Shown: in pieces, positions 16,902 to 24,953 of the stretch
Layout of the letters: the number at the start of each line of letters is the position of its first letter
Numbering within the stretch: the stretch's first letter is position 1
From: Acidimicrobiales bacterium
Lineage (GTDB): Bacteria; Actinomycetota; Acidimicrobiia; Acidimicrobiales; SZUA-35
NCBI GenBank assembly: GCA_020629155.1
Contig: JAHDDW010000005.1
Span: 1 to 64,000 of the forward strand
Length of the DNA: 64,000 nucleotides
Direction: 5' to 3'
Made by a program: the position numbers and the translations under genes
The notes under the pieces: model-generated
What the model was told of the DNA's origin: nothing
Seen by the model: only the letters and a program-made list of their open reading frames with translations
The model's database searches: none

Positions 16902-17626
16902 TTTTTAGCTGCTATCAGTTTTTGTTTTTCGATAATGTCAATAGCGAATGTTTTAGCTGCGCGCGCAAGGGGAGACCGCCGTAGTTTCTTCGGATTAGGG
17001 TCGACAAAAAGAGCGTCAGCGCCGACTTCATCATCTGGTATTTCTTCTATAATTGCCATTTCAGAAAACGCAGCGATCGCGTCGCTTGGCTGGCCTTTCT
17101 TGCCGACGATAGCCCAACCACACGGAACGTCGCTGAGTGCTTCTTGAATAAATGTGTGGGTTGCTAACAAGTCTGCGTTGTTGCGTCGAGAAAATAGTAG
17201 CAAAATGTCGACATGGCGCAACGCAGCAAGAATCGGGCTACCCAAGTGAAGTCGTCCGAAATCTACAACTGCGATAGTGCTGATATCAGCTGAAAGTTGT
17301 TTGGTCAGTGGCTCGGCGAAACTGCGAAGAATATTTACATTCGCTTGCGGCGAAGCACCTAAGGAAAGCAGTTGCGTGCCGCCTGGCAACGTTTGGCTAT
17401 GATCTTGCCAGCGGGGTTGTTCTGTTGAGACGGCCAGTGATTTTATGCCTTTGTCTGCATCAATTTGGTAATGCAACGAGACGAATCCAGCTGTGGGGCT
17501 AGCTTCAACTAAGACAGCAGTAGTGTCTTTATTGTGCAGCTCGGCTGTTAATCCTGCGGCCGTTACGGTGGCCCAGGTAGTAACACCAGGTGCGCCCACC
17601 ACAGAAGCCATTGCTATAACAGTCAT
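16898..17626 (-). CDS. TadZ/CpaE-like protein with degenerate P-loop
   Basis: A 242-residue MinD/ParA-like protein in the position of tadZ/cpaE, a localisation factor for the Tad machine. The N-terminal phosphate loop reads GAPGVTTWA and lacks both lysines of the deviant Walker A motif (KGGxGKT). The strand/Asp elements VLVEASP and AVVDFGRLHLGS are kept. It therefore probably binds nucleotide weakly or not at all and may work as a scaffold. It lies 3 bases after cpaB and overlaps tadA by 4 bases. The C-terminus is basic. Confidence 0.75.
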   Translation of the reverse strand: MTVIAMASVVGAPGVTTWATVTAAGLTAELHNKDTTAVLVEASPTAGFVSLHYQIDADKGIKSLAVSTEQPRWQDHSQTLPGGTQLLSLGASPQANVNILRSFAEPLTKQLSADISTIAVVDFGRLHLGSPILAALRHVDILLLFSRRNNADLLATHTFIQEALSDVPCGWAIVGKKGQPSDAIAAFSEMAIIEEIPDDEVGADALFVDPNPKKLRRSPLARAAKTFAIDIIEKQKLIAAKK

Positions 17627-17629
17627 GTG

Positions 17630-18280
17630 TTAGTTCCCTCGCAATGCTAATCTGACGTTTTCTTGCGACTTGGTAGCGGCAGCAACCGATTTGGCTTGTG
17701 CCTCGTTTGTCATAAGCGTCACTACGATCTTTCCGCCCGTTGAAACCTCGTCCGAAGTGGCTGTTATGTTATGCACCGTAACGTTGTTAGCCGCGAGTGT
17801 TGTATCAGCTTGTTCTGTGCCAAGTGCGTAGACATCAACACGATTGCCCGAACGTAGCTGCGGTGGATATTGTCCAGGGTTGACAAGCACTGCAACCAGC
17901 GACGAATCTGCTGGCAACGCAAGCGATTGGCCAACGCTTTGCGGCGAAATAATATCGCCTTGTGCAATATCGACAACAGCGATCTGTCCAGCGACCGAAT
18001 CAACCGAACTGCTTTGGTTGATCTGGCCTTCAATCTTTGTTTCAACTACACGTAAATCGCTTACCTGTATGACAGTGCCTTGCTCAATATTGCTAGCAGC
18101 AACAACAGCTGGTTGGCTGCTGTCATATGATTGCCAAAATAACGCTGCACCTAACGCAGAGGCAAGGATAAGCATAAAACTAATCAGCAGCGGATTTCTT
18201 TTGGTTTTTCTTGTCGGAGGGAGAATAGAAAGACCAGCATCAGCCCTTTTGGACATGCTGGGTGTGCGTTTAGCGAGCAT
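17630..18280 (-). CDS. CpaB/RcpC-like SAF-domain protein
   Basis: A 216-residue protein with one N-terminal membrane helix (about 30-50, following KTKRNPLLI) and an extracytoplasmic SAF domain: AASNIEQGTVIQVSDLRVVE, then AVVDIAQGDIISPQSVGQSL. This is the layout of CpaB/RcpC, which supports Tad pilus assembly in the envelope. It is the first gene of the tad operon, with GGAG 5 bases before ATG 18280. No flp pilin, prepilin peptidase or TadE/F gene is found nearby, so those parts must be elsewhere if the system works. Confidence 0.8.
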   Translation of the reverse strand: MLAKRTPSMSKRADAGLSILPPTRKTKRNPLLISFMLILASALGAALFWQSYDSSQPAVVAASNIEQGTVIQVSDLRVVETKIEGQINQSSSVDSVAGQIAVVDIAQGDIISPQSVGQSLALPADSSLVAVLVNPGQYPPQLRSGNRVDVYALGTEQADTTLAANNVTVHNITATSDEVSTGGKIVVTLMTNEAQAKSVAAATKSQENVRLALRGN

Positions 18281-18509
18281 GACAACTCCACACGAAATAT
18301 AAAAAATGATACACTGAAGCTCCGATTTCTAAGGAAAGGGAATGAAAGCCTCGTTGATTTCATCTCTATATTCGTTTACTGTGCCTAAAATACTTTAGAA
18401 CGATGAATAATCTAACTGCTTGTTGAAGTATATCCAACAGGAAAATAAATTTTCTTCGATCAAAGTTAGCAATACCCTAAAAACTAGTGTCCTGAGATAA
18501 AGTAATGAG

Positions 18510-19619
18510 GTGAATCAAACGCAAGGTTTTGTCCCACCCCCATACCCGCATGATCGTCTCAAAGATCTACTCGTCGAAGCGCGCCAGTCGCATGCAAAAC
18601 TGCTTGATCTTTCTATCGGCGTGCCATGTGATCGACCAACAATAACTGGCGATTTGCATAACGATGAAGCCATTCGTCGGTACCCAAATTCGTTTGGGAC
18701 AGAACCTTTCCGCCAGGCTGCCGCTAACTGGCTTAACAGGTATACAGGCACCACAATAGAAGCCGATCAGGTGCGAGCCACCGTGGGATCAAAAGAGTTT
18801 GTTGCAGGTTTGCCGCAGTATCTTAAGCTTCGCAGCCCCCAGAAAGATACGGTGCTTTATCCAGCAGTTAGCTACCCAAGTTATGCGATGGGCGCCACAC
18901 TTGCAGGTTGTCGCGCTGTTGCGGTGCGAACCGACGCTAACTGGCGTATAGATGTTTCTTCTATCGACCCGAAAGATGCGAAGCGAGCACTTTGTTTGTG
19001 GGTGAACACGCCAGGAAATCCAGCAGGTGGCGTCGATAATTTGGCCGAGATAGCCGATTGGGGTCGCGCTAACAATGTGCCTGTGATCTCAGACGAATGC
19101 TACATAGCATTCACGTGGGACAAGTCGCCGCAAACCATTTTGTCCAATGGTACAGAAGGCGTTCTTGCTGTCCATTCATTATCGAAGCGGTCAAACTTTC
19201 CTGGTTTGCGGATTGGGTTTTATGCAGGCGATGCTGAGTTGCTTGACTATTTGGGTGAGGTCCGTAAACACGCTGGGTTTATGCCACCAGGCGTTTCGCA
19301 ACTGGCAGCTATTGAAGCATTCGCTGACGAAAGCCATGTTGATGAGCAGCGACAAAAATATCAGCAGCGTTTAACCCTATTGGCGGAGTATATGGGGGCG
19401 TTAGGGGCCGAAGCCACAATGCCAGAAGGTGGGTTTTATCTTTGGGTCAAATCGCCAGAAGGCGACGGTTGGGACTTTACCAGAAAGCTAGCGTTAGAAC
19501 ACGGTGTTGTTGTTAGCCCAGGCGATTTCTATGGCGATGCAGGCAAAAACTATGTGCGCCTCGCAGCGGTGCAACCTTTAGAAGCTGTCGACGCTTTCAA
19601 AAAAGCAAGCGGTTGTTAG
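18510..19619 (+). CDS. dapC: Succinyldiaminopimelate transaminase DapC
   Basis: A 369-residue fold-type I PLP aminotransferase. The Schiff-base lysine is Lys226 in SLSKRSNFPGLRIGF. Other landmarks are WVNTPGNPAGG, ISDECYIAF and the C-terminal substrate Arg in NYVRLAA. The short N-terminus (PPPYPHDRLKDL) and overall pattern match actinobacterial DapC, which makes N-succinyl-LL-diaminopimelate precursors for lysine and peptidoglycan. The start is GTG 18510. TAAAGT at 18498-18503 lies 6 bases before it and no ribosome site is present, so a leaderless transcript is likely. It is divergent from the tad operon. Confidence 0.88.
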   Translation: MNQTQGFVPPPYPHDRLKDLLVEARQSHAKLLDLSIGVPCDRPTITGDLHNDEAIRRYPNSFGTEPFRQAAANWLNRYTGTTIEADQVRATVGSKEFVAGLPQYLKLRSPQKDTVLYPAVSYPSYAMGATLAGCRAVAVRTDANWRIDVSSIDPKDAKRALCLWVNTPGNPAGGVDNLAEIADWGRANNVPVISDECYIAFTWDKSPQTILSNGTEGVLAVHSLSKRSNFPGLRIGFYAGDAELLDYLGEVRKHAGFMPPGVSQLAAIEAFADESHVDEQRQKYQQRLTLLAEYMGALGAEATMPEGGFYLWVKSPEGDGWDFTRKLALEHGVVVSPGDFYGDAGKNYVRLAAVQPLEAVDAFKKASGC

Positions 19620-19697
19620 CGGCTCGTCGTCGCTCGCTGGCGTCTAAGTAAAATGCTCTACTATACTAGGTTATACGACCCTCAACGAGGTAGGCGC

Positions 19698-20366
19698 ATG
19701 ATTTCTAAAAAACTGCAAGCCTTTTCGGCATCCATAGTTTGTGTGTTGCTAAGTGCTGCTTGTGGCGGAGATCAAAGCGCATCTTCGTATCAAACAAGCA
19801 CAACGTCTCCAAACGTTAGCCAAGCAGTTCTCGTTTTTGACGTTGAAGAAGGCCCAGATAATAATTTGTTTGAAGGGTTCGCTGTCGAAGAAACCGCTCC
19901 TGACCCGAATGCTCCTCAGGCAGAACAAGCCGAGCAAGAAGTGCGGCCTCAAACGGTTGTGCCGCAGGAACCTGCCGAACCTGCTCCTAGAGTCACTTCA
20001 AAACCTGTCACGACCACGACGAAGAAAGCGTCAACTGCAACTGCGAAACCATCAAACCCCGTTGTGTTTAGTAACGCATCTTCGTTCTTCAGAACAAATC
20101 AAACTAGCGGCAATTCATTCATGAATGTAACAATGAATGCTAGTTGTGAAAAAGGTAAAGAGTACTTTCTTGAAGCAAGCGTCTACCAAGATGGACAGCT
20201 GCTATTTGTAGACAATTCGAGAAGTAAATGCATCAGCAGCATAGCGCATTATAGAAACACAATTATTGAGTATTCAAGCAGTTCAACGTATAACGTTATT
20301 TACAAAATACTTCAAGACGGCATAGTGGTTCAAGAAACGTCTGCCGCTCCAAAAATTGACCTGTAA
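19698..20366 (+). CDS. Secreted lipoprotein, paralogue of the protein at 7427
   Basis: From ATG 19698, with GAGGTAGG about 4 bases upstream, the product is 222 residues. The signal peptide MISKKLQAFSASIVCVLLSAAC ends at a lipobox Cys (residue 22). An acidic region follows with SSYQT and NLFEGFAVEE, then a Pro/Thr/Lys linker and a C-terminal domain with NASCEKGKEYFLEASVYQ, SKCISSIAHY and QETSAAP. These elements line up in order with the lipoprotein at 7427-8143, so the two are paralogues. Function is unknown; an envelope-bound domain with one disulfide is a fair guess. It is 79 bases downstream of dapC and converges on the exonuclease gene. Confidence 0.8.
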   Translation: MISKKLQAFSASIVCVLLSAACGGDQSASSYQTSTTSPNVSQAVLVFDVEEGPDNNLFEGFAVEETAPDPNAPQAEQAEQEVRPQTVVPQEPAEPAPRVTSKPVTTTTKKASTATAKPSNPVVFSNASSFFRTNQTSGNSFMNVTMNASCEKGKEYFLEASVYQDGQLLFVDNSRSKCISSIAHYRNTIIEYSSSSTYNVIYKILQDGIVVQETSAAPKIDL

Positions 20367-20394
20367 GCCATCTTGTTCTTGGTAGTGTAGATAG

Positions 20395-21270
20395 CTAGCG
20401 TGAACCGATGAGTTTTTCTGCTCGTTTCACAAGGTCGGGCGCGTCGATGTGATCAGCAAAGGCGGCTAGCTGCTCGGTTGGTCCTTGCCAACGTAACTCT
20501 TCGGTCGTTTGTGCGACGGGTGCGTCAGTAACCAGCGTCGCCAGTTTTTTAAAAAGCAAAGCGTCATCCATATTGTCAACAAGGGTTTGCGCCAACTTGG
20601 TGCTGCCACGAACCGTGATATCCCACTGCCCAGGAGCAGGCGGGATCTGCTCAATGTGTGTATAGCGAGCCAGCACAGCGGCGGAGGATTTGGCACCCCA
20701 GCCTTTCAACCCAGGAAACCCATCGGCGCTGTCGCCTGTTAGCGCAAGCCAATCAGCAATCGACGCTGGCGGCACACCATATTTCGCAACAACATCGTCA
20801 ACATCAAGGATCTTGTTGTTGCGCCTGTCAAACTGCAAGACGCGACCTTTTTGCACGCATTGAGCTAGGTCTTTATCTGGAGTGCAAAGCAGAACTTTTT
20901 CGACGTTCGTGTCAGCTGTGGCAACAGCCGCTAGTGAAGCCATAGCGTCGTCGGCTTCATGATCAATCATCGGATAAACAGCGACGCCTAATGCCTGCAA
21001 ACCCTCTTCTAACGGAAGGAACTGGCTTTTGATTGTTGGGTCAATACCTTCGCCAGATTTGTACGACTCATAGAGTTTGTTGCGGAATGATTCAACAACA
21101 TGGTCAGTAGCCACGCCTATGTGGGTGGCTCCTTCTTCTAACATGATGAGTGTGCCACGCAAAACGGCACGCACAGCCGACACTTCTTCACCAGCATTGT
21201 TTAGGTGGGAAGGTCGCGCAAAGAATTGGCGAAAAAGCTCGTAGGTGCCATCAACAATATGAACAATCAC
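20395..21270 (-). CDS. Stand-alone 5'-3' exonuclease (FEN/PIN-like)
   Basis: A 291-residue protein homologous to the 5' nuclease domain of DNA polymerase I. Metal-binding residues are visible in VHIVDGTYELFR, DHEADDAMASLA, LLCTPDKDLAQCV, and the helix-hairpin-helix region ADWLALTGDSADGFPGLKGWGAKS. It should cut 5' flaps and RNA primers during replication or repair. The polymerase domain is absent, as in several bacteria that carry an extra free copy. The start is GTG 21270; TATGAT lies 6 bases before it, so the mRNA is probably leaderless. Confidence 0.87.
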   Translation of the reverse strand: MIVHIVDGTYELFRQFFARPSHLNNAGEEVSAVRAVLRGTLIMLEEGATHIGVATDHVVESFRNKLYESYKSGEGIDPTIKSQFLPLEEGLQALGVAVYPMIDHEADDAMASLAAVATADTNVEKVLLCTPDKDLAQCVQKGRVLQFDRRNNKILDVDDVVAKYGVPPASIADWLALTGDSADGFPGLKGWGAKSSAAVLARYTHIEQIPPAPGQWDITVRGSTKLAQTLVDNMDDALLFKKLATLVTDAPVAQTTEELRWQGPTEQLAAFADHIDAPDLVKRAEKLIGSR

Positions 21271-21363
21271 AGCTTCATCATAGCTTGCCGATGCCCTATG
21301 CGAAGAAACGGCCCCAGCGAAGAACTATCAGCGAACAGGATTTACTAAATATAGAATCGTTCT

Positions 21364-21939
21364 ATGGCATTCGATGAAAAAAAGTGGCGACTGGCACCTG
21401 AATACGATGCTGCCTACTGGGGCGTAGTCTCTGTTCCCCACCGTTCTAGTGGCGTTCTTGGAAGATTCTACGGACTGTTCCTGAAACCGTTGCGCTTTAT
21501 GCAAGCTGTTGTTAAACATGTGAGGCCTCCTAAGAAGCCGTACTCTAACAGCAATGAAATTACCAGTCAGATACTAGAGATTCTAGAACCTCAGTTTTTG
21601 AAATACGGAATACATCCAGCATCTAGAAATACAAAAGGCACATCAGTTATTTGGTGCACAGCAACCAGCGATCTCACGTTTAAAGATGTTGAAGGCTATG
21701 ACAAAGAGTTCTATGATAGCCCAGAAGAGTGCGCTGATATTTGGGTGAAAACGATACCAAACAAAAAAATCATCAGCCTTACATACACTACAGATCTATT
21801 TGATTTCATCGCAGAAACTGATAAGTGGTCAGAACAGAAACCTGAGCCGATAGAGCTGGCAGCATCCTTAGCCGACTCTTTGGAGATGCTACTGCCAGAC
21901 GTAGAAAAATTCATGTCGAAATATAATCATCGAGTATAA
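21364..21939 (+). CDS. Hypothetical protein
   Basis: A 191-residue soluble protein that I do not recognise. It is rich in aromatic and charged residues and has no signal peptide or clear membrane helix, although LGRFYGLFLKPLRF near residues 32-46 is amphipathic. TAGAAT lies 6 bases before ATG 21364, again a leaderless arrangement. The stop is 9 bases before the following SDR gene, so they probably share a transcript. Codon usage looks ordinary. It opens the accessory region that runs to about 26 kb. Confidence 0.6.
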   Translation: MAFDEKKWRLAPEYDAAYWGVVSVPHRSSGVLGRFYGLFLKPLRFMQAVVKHVRPPKKPYSNSNEITSQILEILEPQFLKYGIHPASRNTKGTSVIWCTATSDLTFKDVEGYDKEFYDSPEECADIWVKTIPNKKIISLTYTTDLFDFIAETDKWSEQKPEPIELAASLADSLEMLLPDVEKFMSKYNHRV

Positions 21940-21948
21940 AGGATTTAT

Positions 21949-22749
21949 ATGAAAAGTTTAACTGGTATGACAGCGGTAGTTATCGGTGGCGGCAGCGGGG
22001 TAGGTCGAGGAGTGTGTCTAGGTTTGGCTCAGAAAGGTCTCAACGTTGTGGTTGCTGACATAGACACTGAAGCTATGCATTCTGTAAGTGATGAAATACG
22101 AACAGACGGCGGCAAATCTCTCGCAGTCGAGACAGACTCCACTGACGTGGGCTCTTTAACGCGCTTAGCTGAATATGTTATCTCAATGTATGGGCAGATA
22201 GATATTCTTATAAATACTGTGGGGGTTATTCTAGAAAAAAGGCTAGAAGACGTAACTGAAAGCGATTGGAGTTGGGTGTGGAAGCTAAATGTGATGGCTC
22301 AAATTAACGCTGTGAACGTTTTTATGCCTTTGCTCAAAAGGTCAGGTTCGGCACATATTGTTTTAACTGGCTCAGGAGCTGGTTTGCAAACTCCTTCTGC
22401 CTCTATGGCGTTAGGAGCTTACACGGTAACAAAACATGCTCTAACCGGGTATGCAAAAAGTTTAAGGAATGAAGTGAAAGAATTTGATATCAAAGTGAGT
22501 TTGTTGTGTCCAGCTGGTGTTGAAGGTAATTTGGCTAGCACCTCCGCAAAAAGTTACAAGAACTATAGTGGAGATGGTAATGAATATTCTGGAGGGGAAT
22601 AGCCAGACAGCAGACGCCTCGACACTAGCTCAGTTTTAGTAGAGCCTTTAACGAATGCGATAGTAAACGATATATTCTTAATTTCGAATAAAAAGGCTGC
22701 TTTAATCGATGCTGTTAAAGATGAGACCCGACTCATATTGGAGGAGTAG
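21949..22749 (+). pseudogene. SDR oxidoreductase gene interrupted by an in-frame TAG
   Basis: The first 217 codons encode an SDR: VVIGGGSGVGRG nucleotide loop, an NTVG motif, and catalytic Ser-Tyr-Lys in TGSGAGL and AYTVTK. A TAG stop occurs at 22600-22602. Directly after it the same frame continues for 48 more codons (PDSRRLDTSSVLVEPLTNAI ... LILEE) to a TAG at 22747-22749. This gives 266 codons, the usual SDR length and a sensible C-terminal helix. The simplest reading is a nonsense mutation in a once full-length gene. Read-through or a sequencing error are alternatives. AAAGGA precedes ATG 21949 by 5 bases. Confidence 0.7.
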
Positions 22750-22903
22750 GCGTCACGAATTTCGCCTGACATGGCTGCATTCTTTGAGAATTTCTTATAG
22801 GCGTTGTTGCATTTGTTGAGTAGTGTGGTCGTCGTGCGTTCTGAGAGTGCTGTTTCTAGTAACCTGGCAACTAAAGTTTTAGAAGTTCTGTTAGGAGAGT
22901 ATT

Positions 22904-23570
22904 TTGATAGTTGTTACAGGTGCGAGCAAAGGTTTAGGGCGAGCGTTAACTGAGCAATTCATTGCTCAGGGGCCAAAAAGTTGTAGGTTGTGCAAGGTCA
23001 GAGCAAGCCATTTCAGAACTTGCTAACAAGCATGAAGGAAGCTTCTTTGCGGCTCTTGATATAACTAACTCAGCTGAGGTTGATGCTTGGGTTAGTCACG
23101 CAATTAAAGAGTATGGGGCACCTGAGTTTGTTATCAATAATGCTGGGGTGTGTAATCAGCTCGGAAATTTGTGGGAAGTCAACAAGGAAGATTTCCAAAG
23201 AGTTCTTGATGTTAATGTGTCTGGCACTTTCAACGTGATCAAAGCCTTTGTCCCTCACATGATCGAGGCTGGTCGCGGAATTATTGTCAATATGAGTAGC
23301 GGATGGGGAAGATCTGTAGACGCTGGTGTTGCTCCTTACTGTTCTTCTAAATGGGCTATTGAAGGTTTGACAAAAGCTATGGCTTTAGAACTGCCAGATG
23401 GTGTCGCCGCTGTTGCTTTAAACCCTGGCATTATTGACACTGAAATGCTTCAGTCAGTATTCGGCAAAGATAACGGATACCCCTCGGCAACGCAGTGGGC
23501 TCAGACAGCAGCCGACTACATCACGAACATCAATACCAGTCAGAATGGACAATCTCTCACAGTACCCTAG
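22904..23570 (+). pseudogene. Second SDR gene, frameshifted near the N-terminus
   Basis: A TTG at 22904 preceded by AGGAGAG starts a frame encoding IVVTGASKGLGRALTEQF, the typical SDR nucleotide-binding start, up to about 22970. The sequence then continues one base further on in the frame, from about 22971 (QKVVGCARSEQAISELA), through NNAGVCNQ, NMSSGWGRS and the catalytic PYCSSK, to the stop at 23570. Removing one base in the GGGGCCAAAAA tract at 22969-22979 would restore one continuous protein of about 220 residues. It is either a real frameshift mutation or a homopolymer sequencing error. It follows the interrupted SDR gene, so both members of the pair are broken. Confidence 0.7.
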
Positions 23571-23597
23571 TGACTGTCTCCTGGACACTTCTTGACA

Positions 23598-23611
23598 ATG
23601 TTAGCTAACAT
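23598..23611. promoter_or_regulatory. Palindromic operator before the Phd-like antitoxin gene
   Basis: ATGTTAGCTAACAT is a perfect 14-bp palindrome directly after a TTGACA hexamer (23592-23597). It overlaps a possible -10 (TAACAT, 6 bases before the ATG at 23618). Antitoxins of the Phd/YefM type bind such palindromes to repress their own promoters, so this is a likely autoregulatory site. Confidence 0.55.
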
Positions 23612-23617
23612 GTTTGT

Positions 23618-23929
23618 ATGAAGGTTCTGTCTGTGCGCGACGCCAAAACAAATTTGAGTAAATATATAGCCGCAGCGAAACAGGGTGAACGGATATATAT
23701 CGGCAGAAACGCTACGCCTGAAGTGATGTTAACTGTCGCAAGTTTTCCAACAAAAGATGGGAGACGGAGCTTCTCGAAAGGTAAAGGCAAAGTGCAGCCA
23801 GCAGATGATGCGTTCAGCGCTGACATGGGCAAAAACAATCCAGCTGCGACGATTCCTTCGGAATGGCGAGGCGCTAATTTGCTTGGATTTGCGCTAATGG
23901 AAGCGCGAGCAATTTTATCTGCAGATTGA
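23618..23929 (+). CDS. Phd/YefM-family antitoxin (orphan)
   Basis: A 103-residue protein whose first 40 residues (MKVLSVRDAKTNLSKYIAAAKQGERIYIGRNATPEV region) match the Phd/YefM DNA-binding domain. The remainder is Lys/Ser-rich and includes SEWRGANLLGFAL, a possible toxin-contact tail. No toxin gene follows in the same direction; the next genes are convergent and belong to a different DUF433/DUF5615 pair. It may be an orphan, or may cross-talk with a toxin elsewhere. A 14-bp palindrome overlaps its promoter. Confidence 0.75.
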   Translation: MKVLSVRDAKTNLSKYIAAAKQGERIYIGRNATPEVMLTVASFPTKDGRRSFSKGKGKVQPADDAFSADMGKNNPAATIPSEWRGANLLGFALMEARAILSAD

Positions 23930-23933
23930 GCCG

Positions 23934-24269
23934 TTAGTACTCTAAAACAAGCAGCGAAGAAGTTTTGTTTCCTTCTAAAGCCTTAATTCTGTCTTTATTT
24001 GACGTGAGCAGTTTTTCTATTGTTGCTGTATTGGCGTTCCCAACCGATAGCCAGATAATGTTTGGTGATGTTGACGCAACAAAGAATCGTTGTCGAAAGT
24101 CATTGTCCTTGGAAATGATAGTGAAGTCATTTTCAAGTGCATATGTCCAAATCTCGGAATCCGTTGCTGGCGCACTCAGCACTTTCAACACATGCTGCGA
24201 ACCTGGGAATTCGAATCTGAGTTTCGTTATGAGCTTTGAGCTAAGATTCTCATCAAAAAGGAGTTTCAT
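23934..24269 (-). CDS. DUF5615 PIN-like toxin
   Basis: A 111-residue PIN-like protein of the Mut7-C/DUF5615 type, starting MKLLFDENLS. The FDENLS motif and the later IISKDNDFRQR contain the conserved acidic residues expected to bind metal for RNA cleavage. It overlaps the upstream DUF433 gene by 4 bases (ATGA), the normal order for these antitoxin-toxin pairs (VapB45/VapC45-like). It converges on the orphan Phd gene with a 4-base gap. Ribonuclease activity is inferred from the family. Confidence 0.82.
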   Translation of the reverse strand: MKLLFDENLSSKLITKLRFEFPGSQHVLKVLSAPATDSEIWTYALENDFTIISKDNDFRQRFFVASTSPNIIWLSVGNANTATIEKLLTSNKDRIKALEGNKTSSLLVLEY

Positions 24270-24493
24270 GCTGCTGGATAGACTGCTAGTTTCCGTTCAC
24301 GAGAAGCAGCAAAAGCTAAGGTGGATAAGATGTCTTTTGAGGTAAGGCTCGGAAAATCTGAGAGGATCTCTTCTTGCGACATTCCTCCTGCTAAATATTC
24401 TAAGATGTCGTACACCGTTATCCTAGTTCCAGCTATGCAAGGCTTACCGCTTCGTATCGCAGGATCAACAATAATATGAGATTCAAAATCCAT
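24266..24493 (-). CDS. DUF433 antitoxin
   Basis: A 75-residue DUF433 protein with IIVDPAIRSGKPCIAGTRITVYDILEYLAGGMS, the core of this helix-turn-helix family. It is paired with, and translationally coupled to, the DUF5615 toxin. AAGGAG lies 6 bases before ATG 24493. It should neutralise the toxin and probably represses the shared promoter. Confidence 0.87.
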   Translation of the reverse strand: MDFESHIIVDPAIRSGKPCIAGTRITVYDILEYLAGGMSQEEILSDFPSLTSKDILSTLAFAASRERKLAVYPAA

Positions 24494-24567
24494 TTCGGCT
24501 CCTTAGAAGTAACGTAGCTATATGGACTATACCATAGAAAGTCTTTTTGAATTTATCTCCCAAAATT

Positions 24568-24813
24568 TCATTCTTCTTTAAACAATAAATGCCCTGCTGC
24601 AAGCAGAATCAAAGACAGTAAACCGATAACGACTCCAGCTCTCAAAACGTTTTCGATATCGTCGAGTGTGCTTATTATCAGAAGTATCAGACCGTAGGCG
24701 CCGCGGCCTGCGAAGCTGCCAAGCGAGAGAAAGGTGGCCCGATGCTCCTTGTTAACGTGTGGAGTAACAGCTGCTGCAACTAAAACAGGTCCCGCCGCCA
24801 CGGCTGGATTAAA
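24568..24813 (-). pseudogene. C-terminal fragment of an MFS-type transporter
   Basis: About 80 codons (from NPAVAAGPVLVAAAV to LLFKEE) resemble the last three membrane helices of a major facilitator protein, including the cytoplasmic-loop stretch TPHVNKEHRATFLSLGSFAGR seen in drug-efflux relatives. There is no room for the other helices: upstream the frame hits a stop at 24814-24816 and unrelated plus-strand sequence begins. A GTG at 24801 could start a short peptide, but a functional transporter is not possible. It is a remnant. Confidence 0.65.
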
Positions 24814-24953
24814 TCAGAAGCGAGGCTTTCAAGTGGCTGTTGGACAGTCAAGAAGAGAAAGATTCAATAACTTTGTCGCATATCAGGCCTGAGTTGCAAG
24901 GCATGTGGAGAGATGCATTTATTGTTGGCGAAAGGTATAGTTCGGTCATATGA
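24813..24953 (+). pseudogene. C-terminal fragment of an unknown gene coupled to parA
   Basis: An open frame of 46 codons with protein-like composition (EAFKWLLDSQEEKDSITLSH, then IRPELQGMWRDAFIVGERY) has no start codon or ribosome site at its beginning. Its stop overlaps the parA ATG as ATGA, the signature of an operon partner. It therefore looks like the tail of a gene that once preceded parA and lost its front part, exactly where the MFS fragment on the other strand also ends. I do not recognise the family. Confidence 0.45.

Noticed and set aside
22750-22903. Possible coding remnant between the two broken SDR genes
   Set aside because: A frame is open for about 40 codons, but it lacks a start with a ribosome site and resembles nothing known.
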